From Paenibacillus sp. BK033 (lineage in GTDB: Bacteria > Bacillota > Bacilli > Paenibacillales > Paenibacillaceae), in assembly GCF_004345425.1 (NCBI RefSeq), contig NZ_SLVP01000001.1:992001-1056000 (forward strand): a stretch of DNA of 64,000 bases, given 5' to 3'. Under the pieces are notes generated by a model. It was not told the DNA's origin. It searched no databases and worked only from the letters and a program-made list of their open reading frames with translations. Below, in pieces: positions 36,049 through 44,611 of the stretch (position 1 is its first letter; every line of letters begins with the position of its first letter). The position numbers and the translations under genes were made by a program.

Positions 36049-36906
36049 ATGGTTGGTTGGGTAGACGAGTGGTGGCTGAGGCTGCTTGCGGGTCTTGTCG
36101 GGAGCGGATTGATTGCCGCTGCTGCTTATCGAGCACGTTCATTATCGGGCTCGGGCGCATGGTCTGCCATGATTATGGGGACGGGCTTCGTGACGTTAGG
36201 CGAGCCGGTCTGGTTCGGCTGCCTGATTGCTTTCTTTGTATCCTCGACCCTATGGTCGAAGTGGAAGAAACGCCACCGGGCGAAAGCCGCCGCGGAAGCG
36301 AATTACGAGAAGACCGGCAGGCGGGACGCCGGACAGGTCTGGGCCAATGGCGGCATTGGCCTGCTCATGTGCGCGGGCAATGCGCTTTGGCCGGATACGG
36401 CCTGGCTGTTTGCTTATATCGGCGTGATGGCCGCCGTAAACGCGGATACGTGGGCCACGGAAATCGGAGCCCTCAGCCGTACCGCGCCGCGATCGATCAC
36501 GACCGGCAAGCGGGTAAAGCCGGGCACGAGCGGCGCGGTTACGCCGCTCGGCACGCTTGCAGCGCTGGCTGGCGCCGCCTTCATCGGCGGCGTCAGCGCT
36601 GCGCTGCTGGCGCTCCCGCAGCAGGCTGACGCAGCTGCGGGCAGCGCCCCCGGCGGCGCGGCGGCGGTAATCATCGCCGCCGCTGCCGCCGGCCTGGCCG
36701 GATGCTTCGCCGACTCGGCGCTCGGCGCCACCGGCCAGGCCATGTACCGCTGCCGGGTATGCGGCAGCGAGACCGAGCGCGCCGTCCATTGCGGGACGGC
36801 GGCAGAGCGGGTGCGCGGCCTGGCCGCGCTGAACAACGACAGGGTAAATCTCCTGTCGTCGGTCTTCGCCGGCCTGCTTGGCTGGGCCATCGGCGCCCTC
36901 TTTTAA
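36049..36906 (+). CDS. DUF92 membrane protein
   Basis: A 285-residue polytopic membrane protein of the DUF92 family (related to plant VTE6 and cyanobacterial phytyl-phosphate kinases, though the bacterial role outside those is unknown). Recognisable blocks are GTGFVTLGEP near residue 45, GRRDAGQVWANGG, NADTWATEIGALSRTAPRSI and GTSGAVTPLGTLAALAGA. The 3' half, about 36500-36750, is extremely GC-rich with Ala/Gly runs. GGAGCGAGG precedes the ATG. A textbook terminator follows. Confidence 0.88.
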   Translation: MVGWVDEWWLRLLAGLVGSGLIAAAAYRARSLSGSGAWSAMIMGTGFVTLGEPVWFGCLIAFFVSSTLWSKWKKRHRAKAAAEANYEKTGRRDAGQVWANGGIGLLMCAGNALWPDTAWLFAYIGVMAAVNADTWATEIGALSRTAPRSITTGKRVKPGTSGAVTPLGTLAALAGAAFIGGVSAALLALPQQADAAAGSAPGGAAAVIIAAAAAGLAGCFADSALGATGQAMYRCRVCGSETERAVHCGTAAERVRGLAALNNDRVNLLSSVFAGLLGWAIGALF

Positions 36907-36912
36907 AACAAT

Positions 36913-36967
36913 CCCCTGCGGAAGATTAGCTTGAAGACAGCTAATCTTCCGCAGGGGTCTTTTTTTA
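36913..36967 (+). terminator. Strong intrinsic terminator
   Basis: A 19-bp perfect stem (CCCCTGCGGAAGATTAGCT and its complement) with a seven-base loop and a run of Ts. Confidence 0.93.
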
Positions 36968-37071
36968 CTCTTGTTTGTTCGAAGTGACTGGATTCTTGCA
37001 TGGTTTTCCTATAAAATGGAACTATAAATTGAAACTATGTTTCGCATGATGGAACTAAGGGCGGTGAGAGG

Positions 37072-37446
37072 TTGTCTTTCTTATTCACTGGTATCGATCA
37101 TGTTCAGTTAGCGGCTCCTGAAGACTGCGAGAAGGATGCGCGCAGCTTTTACGGAGAATTGCTTGGCTGGAAGGAGATAGCAAAGCCTCAAAGTCTGATT
37201 GCACGCGGCGGAGTTTGGTTTCAATGCGGATCGCATCAGGTGCATATCGGGGTTCAAAACGACTTTATTCCCGCCCGAAAAGCTCATCCCGCCTTTCAGG
37301 TGCAGAACTTATGCGCGCTGCGGGAGTATTTACTTCAAGAGGGAATTCAAGTGATTGATGATCATGCGCGGTCTGATGAAGGAGTAGAGCGATTCTATCT
37401 AAGCGACCCATTTGGAAACCGTCTCGAATTTCTGCAGTGGCTATAA
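37072..37446 (+). CDS. VOC-family (glyoxalase-like) protein
   Basis: A 124-residue vicinal-oxygen-chelate protein. It opens FTGIDHVQLAAPEDCEKDAR with the first metal-ligand His, and ends in FYLSDPFGNRLEFLQW with the conserved Glu. Length fits one pair of beta-alpha-beta-beta-beta modules. Substrate unknown; relatives include fosfomycin or bleomycin resistance proteins and dioxygenases, with no feature here to decide. The start is TTG with AAGGGCGGTGA just upstream. Confidence 0.85.
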   Translation: MSFLFTGIDHVQLAAPEDCEKDARSFYGELLGWKEIAKPQSLIARGGVWFQCGSHQVHIGVQNDFIPARKAHPAFQVQNLCALREYLLQEGIQVIDDHARSDEGVERFYLSDPFGNRLEFLQWL

Positions 37447-37478
37447 ATACTAATAATAGATTAGGAGATGACGAATCG

Positions 37479-38234
37479 ATGAACAGCAAGGAGCGTTTTT
37501 CCGACCGGGTAGATCAGTACGTGAAATACCGTCCGAGCTATTCGGACGAGGTTATTCACTATTTGTACGGGACAATCGGGTTTCGTCCGGAATCCGTCAT
37601 TGCCGATGTGGGAGCGGGAACGGGCATATTCACCAGGCTATTGCTGGAGCAAGGCAGCAAGGTGATTGCCGTTGAGCCTAACCCGGATATGCGCCAGGCC
37701 GCCATTGATCAATTAAGCGGATATCCCGAGTTTCAGGCGGTACAGGGTTCAGCCGAAGACACCGGTCTTGCGGACAACTCGGTTGATTTTATCGTTTGCG
37801 CCCAGTCCTTTCACTGGTTTGACCGTCCCGCTGCTAAAGCCGAATTCAACCGGATCCTAAAGCCCGGCGGCAAAGCCGTGCTGATCTGGAACTCGCGTTT
37901 AACAACCGGCACCCCATTCCTGGAAGGTTACGACCTGCTGCTCCGGACATACGGCATCGATTACGAGAAGGTGGGTCATAAAAATATTTCCCGAGACGCC
38001 CTTACGCCGTTTTTCAAAGACGGAGAACTCCGTAAAGCAACCTTCCCGTTATTAAGTCCGCTTAACTTCGAGCAAGTAAGCGGGCGGATGTCGTCTTCCT
38101 CCTACATGCCGCTGCCCGGCCATCCTAACCACGAGCCTTTAATGGTTGAGCTGCGGAAGCTATTTGACGCTACCGAGAAAAATGGTCTAATCTCCTTCGA
38201 TTACGAGACTGAGATCTACTGGGGCGAAGTGTAG
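37479..38234 (+). CDS. Class I SAM-dependent methyltransferase
   Basis: A 251-residue methyltransferase. Motif I is VIADVGAGTGIFTRLLLEQG near residues 38-57, the acidic post-I residue lies in VIAVEPNPDMR, and motif II in FIVCAQSFHWFD; the HWFD phrase is common in the Methyltransf_11 group. I start it at the ATG at 37479 (TTAGGAGATG upstream) rather than an in-frame codon inside the preceding gene. The substrate is not evident. It follows the VOC gene by about 30 bp, so the two may be co-expressed. Confidence 0.88.
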   Translation: MNSKERFSDRVDQYVKYRPSYSDEVIHYLYGTIGFRPESVIADVGAGTGIFTRLLLEQGSKVIAVEPNPDMRQAAIDQLSGYPEFQAVQGSAEDTGLADNSVDFIVCAQSFHWFDRPAAKAEFNRILKPGGKAVLIWNSRLTTGTPFLEGYDLLLRTYGIDYEKVGHKNISRDALTPFFKDGELRKATFPLLSPLNFEQVSGRMSSSSYMPLPGHPNHEPLMVELRKLFDATEKNGLISFDYETEIYWGEV

Positions 38235-38336
38235 ATTGGATTGCCCTTGCAAGGATTATTAACGTAATCTCAAACTAGGCGGTTGGCGGATTGTGGTATA
38301 ATGGGGCTTGAATCGGGAGACAAGGAGAATTACGTG

Positions 38337-39092
38337 ATGAAAATAATTGATTTAAGCGTACCTATTAGCCCATCAATCAGAGAGCCTTTGCCTGCCAAAA
38401 TCGACTATTCGAGCCATGAGGCAGGGGCGCAGCAAGCGGCTGCCATACTGGGGCTTAAGCAAGAGGATTTTCCGGAAGGCAAAGCGTGGGCAACGGAAAC
38501 GGTAACCTTGAACACGCATGCGGGTACTCATATAGACGCGCCATGGCATTATTGGCCTACTTCGGAAGGGAAGCCGGCCAGAACGATTGACGAGCTTCCG
38601 CTCGAGTGGTTCTTCTCCGACGGCGTACTGCTCGATTTCAGCGCCAAGCCACCGGGCTACGAAATTACTACGGAGGATCTGAAAGCCGAGCTCGATCGAA
38701 TTGGCTACACCTTAAAACCGTTTGATATCGTTCTTATCCGCAGCGATGCGGACAAACGTTTATACCACGAGCATTATGCCTTTCTGCATGCGGGGGTATC
38801 GGCCGAAGCGACGGTGTGGCTGCTTGATCAAGGCATTAAAGTCGTGGGTACCGACGGATGGGGATGGGATATTCCGCTTAACCTGCAAGCGGAATCGTTC
38901 AAACAGGATCCGAGAGAAGGCGTCCTGTGGGCGGCTCATTTTGTCGGCAAGGACCGTGAATACTGCCAGATCGAGAAATTGGCCAACCTGGATCAAATTC
39001 CTCAGCCATACGGCTTCAAGATATGCTGCTTCCCGATCAAAGTGGAAAAAGCTAGCGGAGGCTGGTCCCGCCCAGTCGCCATTATAGAATAA
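38337..39092 (+). CDS. Metal-dependent cyclase family protein (KynB-like)
   Basis: A 251-residue protein of the cyclase/arylformamidase family. The metal-binding signature HAGTHIDAPWHYWP is present near residues 62-75, with a later His in KRLYHEHYAFLHAG. It hydrolyses amide or lactone bonds in relatives such as kynurenine formamidase and isatin hydrolase; the substrate is not defined here. The ATG at 38337 is 10 bp after AAGGAGA. A TATAAT with an extended TGG (38294-38302) lies about 35 bp upstream, so it has its own promoter. Confidence 0.87.
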   Translation: MKIIDLSVPISPSIREPLPAKIDYSSHEAGAQQAAAILGLKQEDFPEGKAWATETVTLNTHAGTHIDAPWHYWPTSEGKPARTIDELPLEWFFSDGVLLDFSAKPPGYEITTEDLKAELDRIGYTLKPFDIVLIRSDADKRLYHEHYAFLHAGVSAEATVWLLDQGIKVVGTDGWGWDIPLNLQAESFKQDPREGVLWAAHFVGKDREYCQIEKLANLDQIPQPYGFKICCFPIKVEKASGGWSRPVAIIE

Positions 39093-39101
39093 TGTTGAAA
39101 G

Positions 39102-39132
39102 AACGGCAGCCGGTATCGGCTGTCGTTTTTTT
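39102..39132 (+). terminator. Intrinsic terminator
   Basis: AACGGCAGCCG and CGGCTGTCGTT pair (one G-U) around GTAT, followed by seven Ts, just after the cyclase-family gene. Confidence 0.88.
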
Positions 39133-39361
39133 GGATGGGGAAGGAATAAAGTTCCTTGCGTAGTACGTTGGTTGTCAAAAAGAAGAAAAGCAGGCGCTGT
39201 TTGAAAACCCTTCTGTCACCGAAGTGGTGGAAGGGAAGTAAACTGTCTCCAATCATTCTGATGCGAGGGTGTTAAGCAAGACTCGTCATCGATCCTAATT
39301 ATTATAAAATAATAGGCAATTAATCACTTTGCTATAAGAAAAAAACAATATCTCCTAACAC

Positions 39362-39396
39362 AAAAAGACAGACTCGAAATCAACCGAGTCTGTCTT
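39362..39396 (-). terminator. Terminator for leftward transcription
   Basis: AAGACAGACTCG and CGAGTCTGTCTT pair around eight bases; on the minus strand the stem runs into Ts. It is about 180 bp beyond the pepF stop and probably ends that transcript. Confidence 0.7.
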
Positions 39397-39478
39397 GTGT
39401 CTTTTCTGCCTTCCTCGCCCCTCTATACGAAGTAGAGGAGCTTTTGGTGGACCATGGCGATGAAAGGGTGAAGAGAGA

Positions 39479-39527
39479 GGGAAAGGAACTCCTGGAGGAG
39501 CGGAGCGTCGGAAGGAGTTCCTTTCCC
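39479..39527. repeat. 15-bp perfect inverted repeat with 19-base loop
   Basis: GGGAAAGGAACTCCT at 39479-39493 and its exact complement at 39513-39527 flank a GC-rich, GGAG-rich loop. It lies between pepF and its terminator and lacks a T-run, so it is not a simple terminator. It could be a member of a dispersed intergenic repeat family. Confidence 0.7.
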
Positions 39528-39573
39528 GTCCTCTGAACAGCCTCATCCTCCAATAAAGCACCAACCGATCCGT

Positions 39574-41364
39574 TTACTTCGTCAGCTCCTCCATCTGCTC
39601 AATCAAGCTCTCAAACACGCTCATCGCTTGCTCGATTGGCTCAGGGGAAGACATGTCAACGCCGGCCTTCTTCAGGATATTGATCGAGAAGTCGCTGCCG
39701 CCGCTCTTCAGGAAGCCGAGGTAACGGTCAACCGCCGGAGCGCCCTCTTCGAGAATTTGCTTCGAGAAGCTTGTTGCGGCGGAGAAGCCCGTTGCGTATT
39801 TGTACACGTAGAAGCTGTTGTAGAAGTGCGGAATACGCGCCCATTCCATCTCGATATCTTTATCCACAACCATGTCCTTGCCGTAATACAGCACGTTCAG
39901 GTCGTAGTAAATTTTGCTCAAATCCTGCGGAGTCAGCGATTCGCCCTGCTCGGTTTTCTCGTGAATGATTTTCTCGAACTCGGCAAACATCGTTTGGCGG
40001 AATACCGTCGTGCGGAACTGGTCCGCATAGTACGTCAGCAGGTACATTTTTTCCTTCGGATCCGTCGACTTGCCAAGCAGATGATCCATCAGAAGCGCTT
40101 CGTTCAGCGTAGACGCTACTTCCGCAAGGAAGATCGTGTACTGCGCGTCGCGGTAGTTCTGATTCGTATCCGAGTAGTACGAATGGAGCGCATGGCCCAT
40201 TTCGTGCGTCAGGGTGAACATGCTGTTCAGGTTGTCTTTATGGTTCAGCAGCACGTAAGGATGCGTGCCGAAAGCGCCCCAGCTGTAAGCGCCGCTGCGT
40301 TTGCCTTCGTTCTCGTATACGTCGATCCAGCCGTTGTCGAAGCCGTCCTGCAGCACGGATAAATAATCCTCGCCAAGCGGCTTCAAGCTTTCTTTTACGA
40401 TTTTTTTCGCTTCGTCGTACGAAATTTCCATATCGAATTCCTCAACGAGCGGGGCGAAGAGATCGTACATATGAAGCTCGTCAACGCCAAGCAGCTTCTT
40501 GCGCAGGTTCATATAGCGGTACATGAGCGGAAGGTGCTTATGGATCGTATCGATCAGGTTCGTATATACGCTTTCCGGAATGTTGTCCCCGTACAGCGAC
40601 ATGCCAAGCGCGGAAGGGTATTTGCGTGCCCGCGCATAGAAAATGTTTTTCGTAACGTTCGCATTCAGCGTCGTCGCGAGCGTATTTTTTAATTTGCCGT
40701 ATGTATCGTACATCGTGCGGAAGGCGTTCGCGCGCACTTCGCGGTTTTTGCTTTCCAGGAACTGAATGTAGCGGCCTTGCGTCAATTCGACTTCCTCGCC
40801 GGCTTCGTTTTTCACTTTAGGGAACTTCAGATCCGCATTGTTCAGAATGCTGTAGATTGAACCCGGAGCAGAACTTACGTTGCCGACCTGCGCCATCAGC
40901 GCTTCTTCCGATTTGGACAGGACATGCGCTTTCTGGCGGCGCATTTCTTCAAGCGTATGCTTGAATACCGCAAGATCTTTGTTCTCAATCAGAGCGTCAA
41001 GCTCGGCATCCGAGAGCGATAATACTTCAGGCGTGATAAAGGAAAGAGCTTCTCCGGTTTCCACGCTGATTTTTTTGGCCTTGTCGGACAGAGCCTGGAA
41101 AGCCGGTTCAGCGGTATCCTCATGATGCTTCATATTGGAATAGACATAAAGACGTTCAACATGCAGGGAGAGCTCATCTTCCAGCTCGAAGCAGGCTTTC
41201 AATTGCGCGGGATCGCTTAGCTTGCCTTCGAAAGCTCCGACTTTCTTGATCAAAGCTTTCGCTTCGGCGAACTCTTTGTCCCAGGCAGCCTGGTCGGCAA
41301 ACAGATCCTCCAGCTTCCAGCGGGATTCTACTGCGGTTTCGGAACGCTTAGGTACGTGATTCAT
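39574..41364 (-). CDS. pepF: Oligoendopeptidase F
   Basis: A 596-residue M3 zinc metallopeptidase that cuts short peptides. The zinc site is in TLTHEMGHALHSYYSD (HExxH), and the family block LLNHKDNLNSMFTLTH precedes it; the oligoendopeptidase N-terminal domain and a Lys/Glu-rich helical region make up the rest. The ATG at 41364 has GAGGAGGAG just upstream. A second in-frame ATG at 41484 also has a good site (GAGGTGATC) and would add 40 residues that look like a signal peptide (hydrophobic core then SASAD); see findings. The stop is followed by hairpins. Confidence 0.95.
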   Translation of the reverse strand: MNHVPKRSETAVESRWKLEDLFADQAAWDKEFAEAKALIKKVGAFEGKLSDPAQLKACFELEDELSLHVERLYVYSNMKHHEDTAEPAFQALSDKAKKISVETGEALSFITPEVLSLSDAELDALIENKDLAVFKHTLEEMRRQKAHVLSKSEEALMAQVGNVSSAPGSIYSILNNADLKFPKVKNEAGEEVELTQGRYIQFLESKNREVRANAFRTMYDTYGKLKNTLATTLNANVTKNIFYARARKYPSALGMSLYGDNIPESVYTNLIDTIHKHLPLMYRYMNLRKKLLGVDELHMYDLFAPLVEEFDMEISYDEAKKIVKESLKPLGEDYLSVLQDGFDNGWIDVYENEGKRSGAYSWGAFGTHPYVLLNHKDNLNSMFTLTHEMGHALHSYYSDTNQNYRDAQYTIFLAEVASTLNEALLMDHLLGKSTDPKEKMYLLTYYADQFRTTVFRQTMFAEFEKIIHEKTEQGESLTPQDLSKIYYDLNVLYYGKDMVVDKDIEMEWARIPHFYNSFYVYKYATGFSAATSFSKQILEEGAPAVDRYLGFLKSGGSDFSINILKKAGVDMSSPEPIEQAMSVFESLIEQMEELTK

Positions 41365-41550
41365 CGAACTCCTCCTCGGTATTGATATAGAAGATTGGTG
41401 ATTGGACGCAGCCTGCTTGCCGGCGTCGGCGGATGCCGAACCGGGAGCAAGGCATAACGCTAGTACGACAGGCAGCCATTTCATTCGCGGAAGATCACCT
41501 CAGGAACACAATTTGTCCTAGTATGCCCGGCGATGCTTCCAAACATGAAC

Positions 41551-41727
41551 CTAAGTTCCCATTGTAAAGAAGCTATACACAATAAGGAAAAAGGCGAATG
41601 CGATTAAGACGATAGAGATGATTGCCATCCACCTGCGCAGGTGTGGCGCCATGGAATCGCGCTTTAAAATAACGAGGCCGCCAAGCACGAAGGCGGAAAT
41701 GATAAAAATTGCGTTTACGGAGCCCAT
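41551..41727 (-). CDS. Small two-helix membrane protein (58 residues)
   Basis: A 58-codon frame beginning ATG at 41727 with CAGGAGG 6 bases upstream. It encodes MGSVNAIFIISAFVLGGLVI, a short basic loop (LKRDSMAPHLRRW) and a second hydrophobic helix ending YSFFTMGT, so two membrane spans with a positively charged turn. I do not recognise the family. It lies upstream of pepF in the same direction, about 65 bp from the signal-peptide start of that gene, so the two may be co-transcribed. Strong site, membrane topology and codon use support a real gene. Confidence 0.72.
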   Translation of the reverse strand: MGSVNAIFIISAFVLGGLVILKRDSMAPHLRRWMAIISIVLIAFAFFLIVYSFFTMGT

Positions 41728-41836
41728 CTGTTCCTCCTGAAATCATAAACATGACGAAAGCAAGCGCTAGTCTATTGTCTATGCACCGTGTTGTAACGAT
41801 ATGTGTTCGCCGTACAGGTTAATATTTCCTGCCGTA

Positions 41837-42070
41837 TTATACTTCTTTCAGCGCTTTCAGAATTTTTTCCCGTTCTTCTTCGCGGCCTGCGAATTGCTCC
41901 GGCTTGAACCGGTTTTCCGCCCAATGCATCATTTCCGGACGGCTGACGAAGGTGTGGGTCTCCTCGCCCCATTGATCGGAAATTTCGCGGACGATCAAGG
42001 TTTTGCCTTGAACCTCCACGGTAAGCATATTGTATTTATCGGTTTTAAAAATTTCATGTTTTTTAAACAT
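41837..42070 (-). CDS. Small conserved-looking cytosolic protein (77 residues)
   Basis: A 77-residue acidic/basic protein opening MFKKHEIFKTDKYNMLTVEV, with beta-rich first half and a C-terminal charged helix (FAGREEEREKILKALKEV). AGGAAGGTGG precedes the ATG. No family is recognised and no membrane segment is visible. It is transcribed toward the small membrane protein gene and divergent from a methyltransferase gene. Confidence 0.75.
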   Translation of the reverse strand: MFKKHEIFKTDKYNMLTVEVQGKTLIVREISDQWGEETHTFVSRPEMMHWAENRFKPEQFAGREEEREKILKALKEV

Positions 42071-42222
42071 CGTTGCTTTTCCACCTTCCTAACCAAGATA
42101 TACTGTTCATCATAGCCAAATTTAGGGGTGGAAATCAATAATAGCGGATGGTAGAATTAGGCTATTCTTCAAGCAGGCGGAATGAAGAGACGAGAAGAGC
42201 CGAGTTGAGGAGCGTGTTGGAG

Positions 42223-42927
42223 ATGAGCAAGCAGGTATACGAGCAGGTTGGCGTGGCTATGACATGCCGGGGTTTTGACGAGTACGCGAGAATGTTTGAG
42301 TTAACGGAGCGGGTACTGGCAAAGGGCAAGATGCTGGATGTGGCAGGAGGCGGATCCTCGTTCACCGCGGATGCGGGAAGCCGCGGCTATGATGCGACCG
42401 CAGCGGATCCCCGTTATGTGCAGGATACCGGCGCGTGGCTCGAGGAGGCGGCAGCCGAGATCGAGACCTCTACGGCAAAGCTTCATAAGCTGAGGGAGCA
42501 TTTCGACTGGAGCTATTACGGCAGCCTGGAGCAGCATCGCGAAGGTCGTTTGCAATCGCTCGAGAGGTTTCGCGGGCATTTGCATTCAGCGCAAGGGCGG
42601 AGCCGGTATGTAGCGGGATCATTGCCGGAGCTTCCGTTCGAAGACCATGCATTTTCGCTTGTATTGTGCAGTCATTTTCTTTTTCTATACGCGGAGCAGT
42701 TTGGCTTTGAGTTCCACAGGCAATCCCTGCTGGAATTGATGCGGGTTTGCAGGCCCGGCGGAGAAGTAAGAATCTACCCGCTGTATTCCTTGGGGTGGAA
42801 GCCGTATGAACGGATGGATGAATTGCTGGCATCCGTTACGGCAAACGGCGGGGAACCGGAGCTGTTGAATTCGGGTCTTCCTTTTATTCCGGGCTCTAAT
42901 CAATTTCTTCGAATTTCAATTTGTTGA
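42223..42927 (+). CDS. SAM-dependent methyltransferase-like protein
   Basis: A 234-residue protein with a class I methyltransferase fold. Motif I appears as KMLDVAGGGSSFTADAGSRG near residues 32-51, and a later LPFEDHAFSLVLCSHFLFLY matches motif II. The phrase MTCRGFDEYARMFEL at the N terminus is typical of a firmicute group without a known substrate. I prefer the ATG at 42223 (GAGGAG about 10 bases upstream) to the ATG at 42148, which lacks a site. A strong promoter for the cold-shock gene begins at its last codons. Confidence 0.78.
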   Translation: MSKQVYEQVGVAMTCRGFDEYARMFELTERVLAKGKMLDVAGGGSSFTADAGSRGYDATAADPRYVQDTGAWLEEAAAEIETSTAKLHKLREHFDWSYYGSLEQHREGRLQSLERFRGHLHSAQGRSRYVAGSLPELPFEDHAFSLVLCSHFLFLYAEQFGFEFHRQSLLELMRVCRPGGEVRIYPLYSLGWKPYERMDELLASVTANGGEPELLNSGLPFIPGSNQFLRISIC

Positions 42928-42952
42928 TTTTTCCAAATTAGGCAGATATAAT
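42924..42952 (+). promoter_or_regulatory. Strong promoter of the cold-shock gene
   Basis: TTGATT at 42924-42929 and a perfect TATAAT at 42947-42952 with a 17-base spacer, overlapping the end of the methyltransferase gene. The leader of about 45 nt contains a GGAGGT ribosome site. Confidence 0.8.
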
Positions 42953-43001
42953 GATGTTACTCGTCGTTTCAAGCGGCGGTTATTTTAGGAGGTAGTGAAA
43001 G

Positions 43002-43199
43002 TTGAAGGGAACAGTTAAATGGTTTAACGCTGAGAAAGGCTACGGTTTTATCTCGGTAGAGAATGGCGAAGACGTGTTTGTCCATTATTCTTCTATTCAA
43101 GGCGACGGCTTCAAGTCGCTGGAAGAAGGTCAGTCGGTGGAATTCGAAATTACACAAGGCAATCGCGGTGCACAGGCGTCTAACGTCATTAAATTATAA
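43002..43199 (+). CDS. Cold-shock protein (CspA/CspB family)
   Basis: A 65-residue single OB-fold RNA chaperone. RNP1 is KGYGFISV and RNP2 is VFVHYSSIQ, both intact, and the opening [16 protein letters not shown] is the family standard. It binds single-stranded nucleic acid and keeps messages unfolded, often under cold or general growth control. The start codon is TTG after AGGAGGTAGTG, and a near-ideal promoter lies upstream, in keeping with high expression. A terminator follows at 43233. Confidence 0.96.
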   Translation: MKGTVKWFNAEKGYGFISVENGEDVFVHYSSIQGDGFKSLEEGQSVEFEITQGNRGAQASNVIKL

Positions 43200-43232
43200 G
43201 ATCAACCCCTTATAAGCACGCAAGAGAGCAAG

Positions 43233-43268
43233 AGAGATCCTTCTCGTATTCGAGAGGATCTCTTTTTT
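43233..43268 (+). terminator. Intrinsic terminator
   Basis: AGAGATCC, TCTCG, a short loop and CGAGAGGATCTCT form a stem with one bulge, then six Ts. It may also work for the convergent MFS gene. Confidence 0.82.
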
Positions 43269-43274
43269 CGTTCT

Positions 43275-44459
43275 TTAAGCGTTATTTCGTCCAAATACAT
43301 GTTGTAAGAAGAACAGAATTGCCGAGATCAGGGCAAGCACGGCTCCCATCTGATAAAAGCTGCTTCGTCCGAAATGCTCGAAGAAATAACCTCCGACCGT
43401 ACCGCTGATCAGTCCGGCGAGTCCTGACCATACAACCGCATAGACAGCTTGGCCGGAGGAGCGGTATTCATCCGGGATAAGCTGCGACAAGTAACGGAGC
43501 GCGGTTGAAAAATAGATGCCGAAGCTGACGCTGTGCATAAGCTGCGTGCTCAGCACGAGGCGGGGGTCTTCCAGCACGGAAGCCAGCCAGAACCGGAGCA
43601 TATACATCAGGCAGGCGAATACGAGCAGCGGCAGCTCTTTGAATTTATGTCCGTATTTCCCCATCAGGAACAAGACCGGGATTTCGCTGATCGCGGAGAA
43701 CAGCCAGGCCAGCCCTACCTGGGAATCCGAAGCGCCCATCTCCCGCAGGGCAACGGCTAGGAAGCTTTCGTTCATCCGGTGGCTGATCGAGACAAGCAAT
43801 ATAATGAAGAAGAAAAATAAGATTTCAGGCTTCCGAAGCAATTTGAAGAATCCTGAAAAATCGATTTTGCGGGTGCTGCCATGGTAATCCTTCAAGAAGA
43901 ACGATAATAGAATCGTGACGGTTATCGTGCCTAAACCGAGCGGTAAAGTCCATTCCGTGCCAATCCCTTTCAGGATTAAACCAAACAGGTAAGCCGATAC
44001 GGCAAAACCAAGCGAGCCGAATATGCGGATTAGCGCATAAGGTGTCTTAATGTGCTGGCTGGCGAGCAGGATCAGGCTATCGCTAAGCGGGTTCATTGGT
44101 GTCTGGAAGAAATAAAAGGCCGTCATGACGAGACAGATCAGGGCAAAGTGATGAACCGGGAACAAGAGAGAGATCATAACCAGCTGCCCGAACAAGAGAA
44201 TCGTAAGCAGCTTCTTGATCGTCCGGAACCTGTCGCTTGCCATGCCTAGAAGCAGATTCGCAAAGATAGAGATAAAAGGGCCGGTTGAATAAATAATGCC
44301 AATCTGATGCGCCGAGAACCCTTGGTCCATAAAATACAAGGGAATGTAAGAAATGAGCAGAGCCTGCGTGGAGTACATCGCAAAGCTGAAGGCTCTGAGC
44401 GAAAGCGTATCCCGTTTGACCGTAGCTGCGGAAGGCGCCGCGCAGTCTGAGTGATCCAT
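43275..44459 (-). CDS. MFS transporter (LacY-like/PPP group)
   Basis: A 394-residue polytopic protein with about 12 helices. The loop between helices 2 and 3 carries the MFS motif A in the form GMASDRFRTIKK, and the second half repeats it as GKYGHKFKELP. The overall look (short N terminus, FSFAMYSTQALLISYIPLYF as helix 1, HRMNESFLAVALREMG before the second half) fits the MFS_1-like/nucleoside:H+ symporter-type group. Substrate unknown; sugar or drug export are both possible. CAGGAGG precedes the ATG. Confidence 0.88.
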   Translation of the reverse strand: MDHSDCAAPSAATVKRDTLSLRAFSFAMYSTQALLISYIPLYFMDQGFSAHQIGIIYSTGPFISIFANLLLGMASDRFRTIKKLLTILLFGQLVMISLLFPVHHFALICLVMTAFYFFQTPMNPLSDSLILLASQHIKTPYALIRIFGSLGFAVSAYLFGLILKGIGTEWTLPLGLGTITVTILLSFFLKDYHGSTRKIDFSGFFKLLRKPEILFFFFIILLVSISHRMNESFLAVALREMGASDSQVGLAWLFSAISEIPVLFLMGKYGHKFKELPLLVFACLMYMLRFWLASVLEDPRLVLSTQLMHSVSFGIYFSTALRYLSQLIPDEYRSSGQAVYAVVWSGLAGLISGTVGGYFFEHFGRSSFYQMGAVLALISAILFFLQHVFGRNNA

Positions 44460-44611
44460 ATGTTTTCCTCCTGAAAAGAATTAACGCGCGTTCTTCGCGA
44501 TAATTCTTGCTTCGTAAGCCTGTACTTATCAAACAACATTGTTTAACAGTATACATGATAGGCTGGATTATTGCTTGTCGAAATGGTACATTATTGTCTG
44601 GAGGTTCACGA

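Larger units (their letters stand above)
39133..39573. other. Gene-free gap with repeats
   Basis: No gene is visible. The stretch 39160-39241 reads in one frame as QKEEKQALFENPSVTEVVEGK before a stop when split across positions, but has no start signal, so it may be a remnant. The rest is AT-rich to about 39360, then holds a minus-strand terminator and a long hairpin, listed separately. Confidence 0.4.

Noticed and set aside
41364-41484. Separate small secreted peptide upstream of pepF
   Set aside because: The frame has no stop before pepF, so it is better read as an alternative N terminus of the same protein, listed as a finding.
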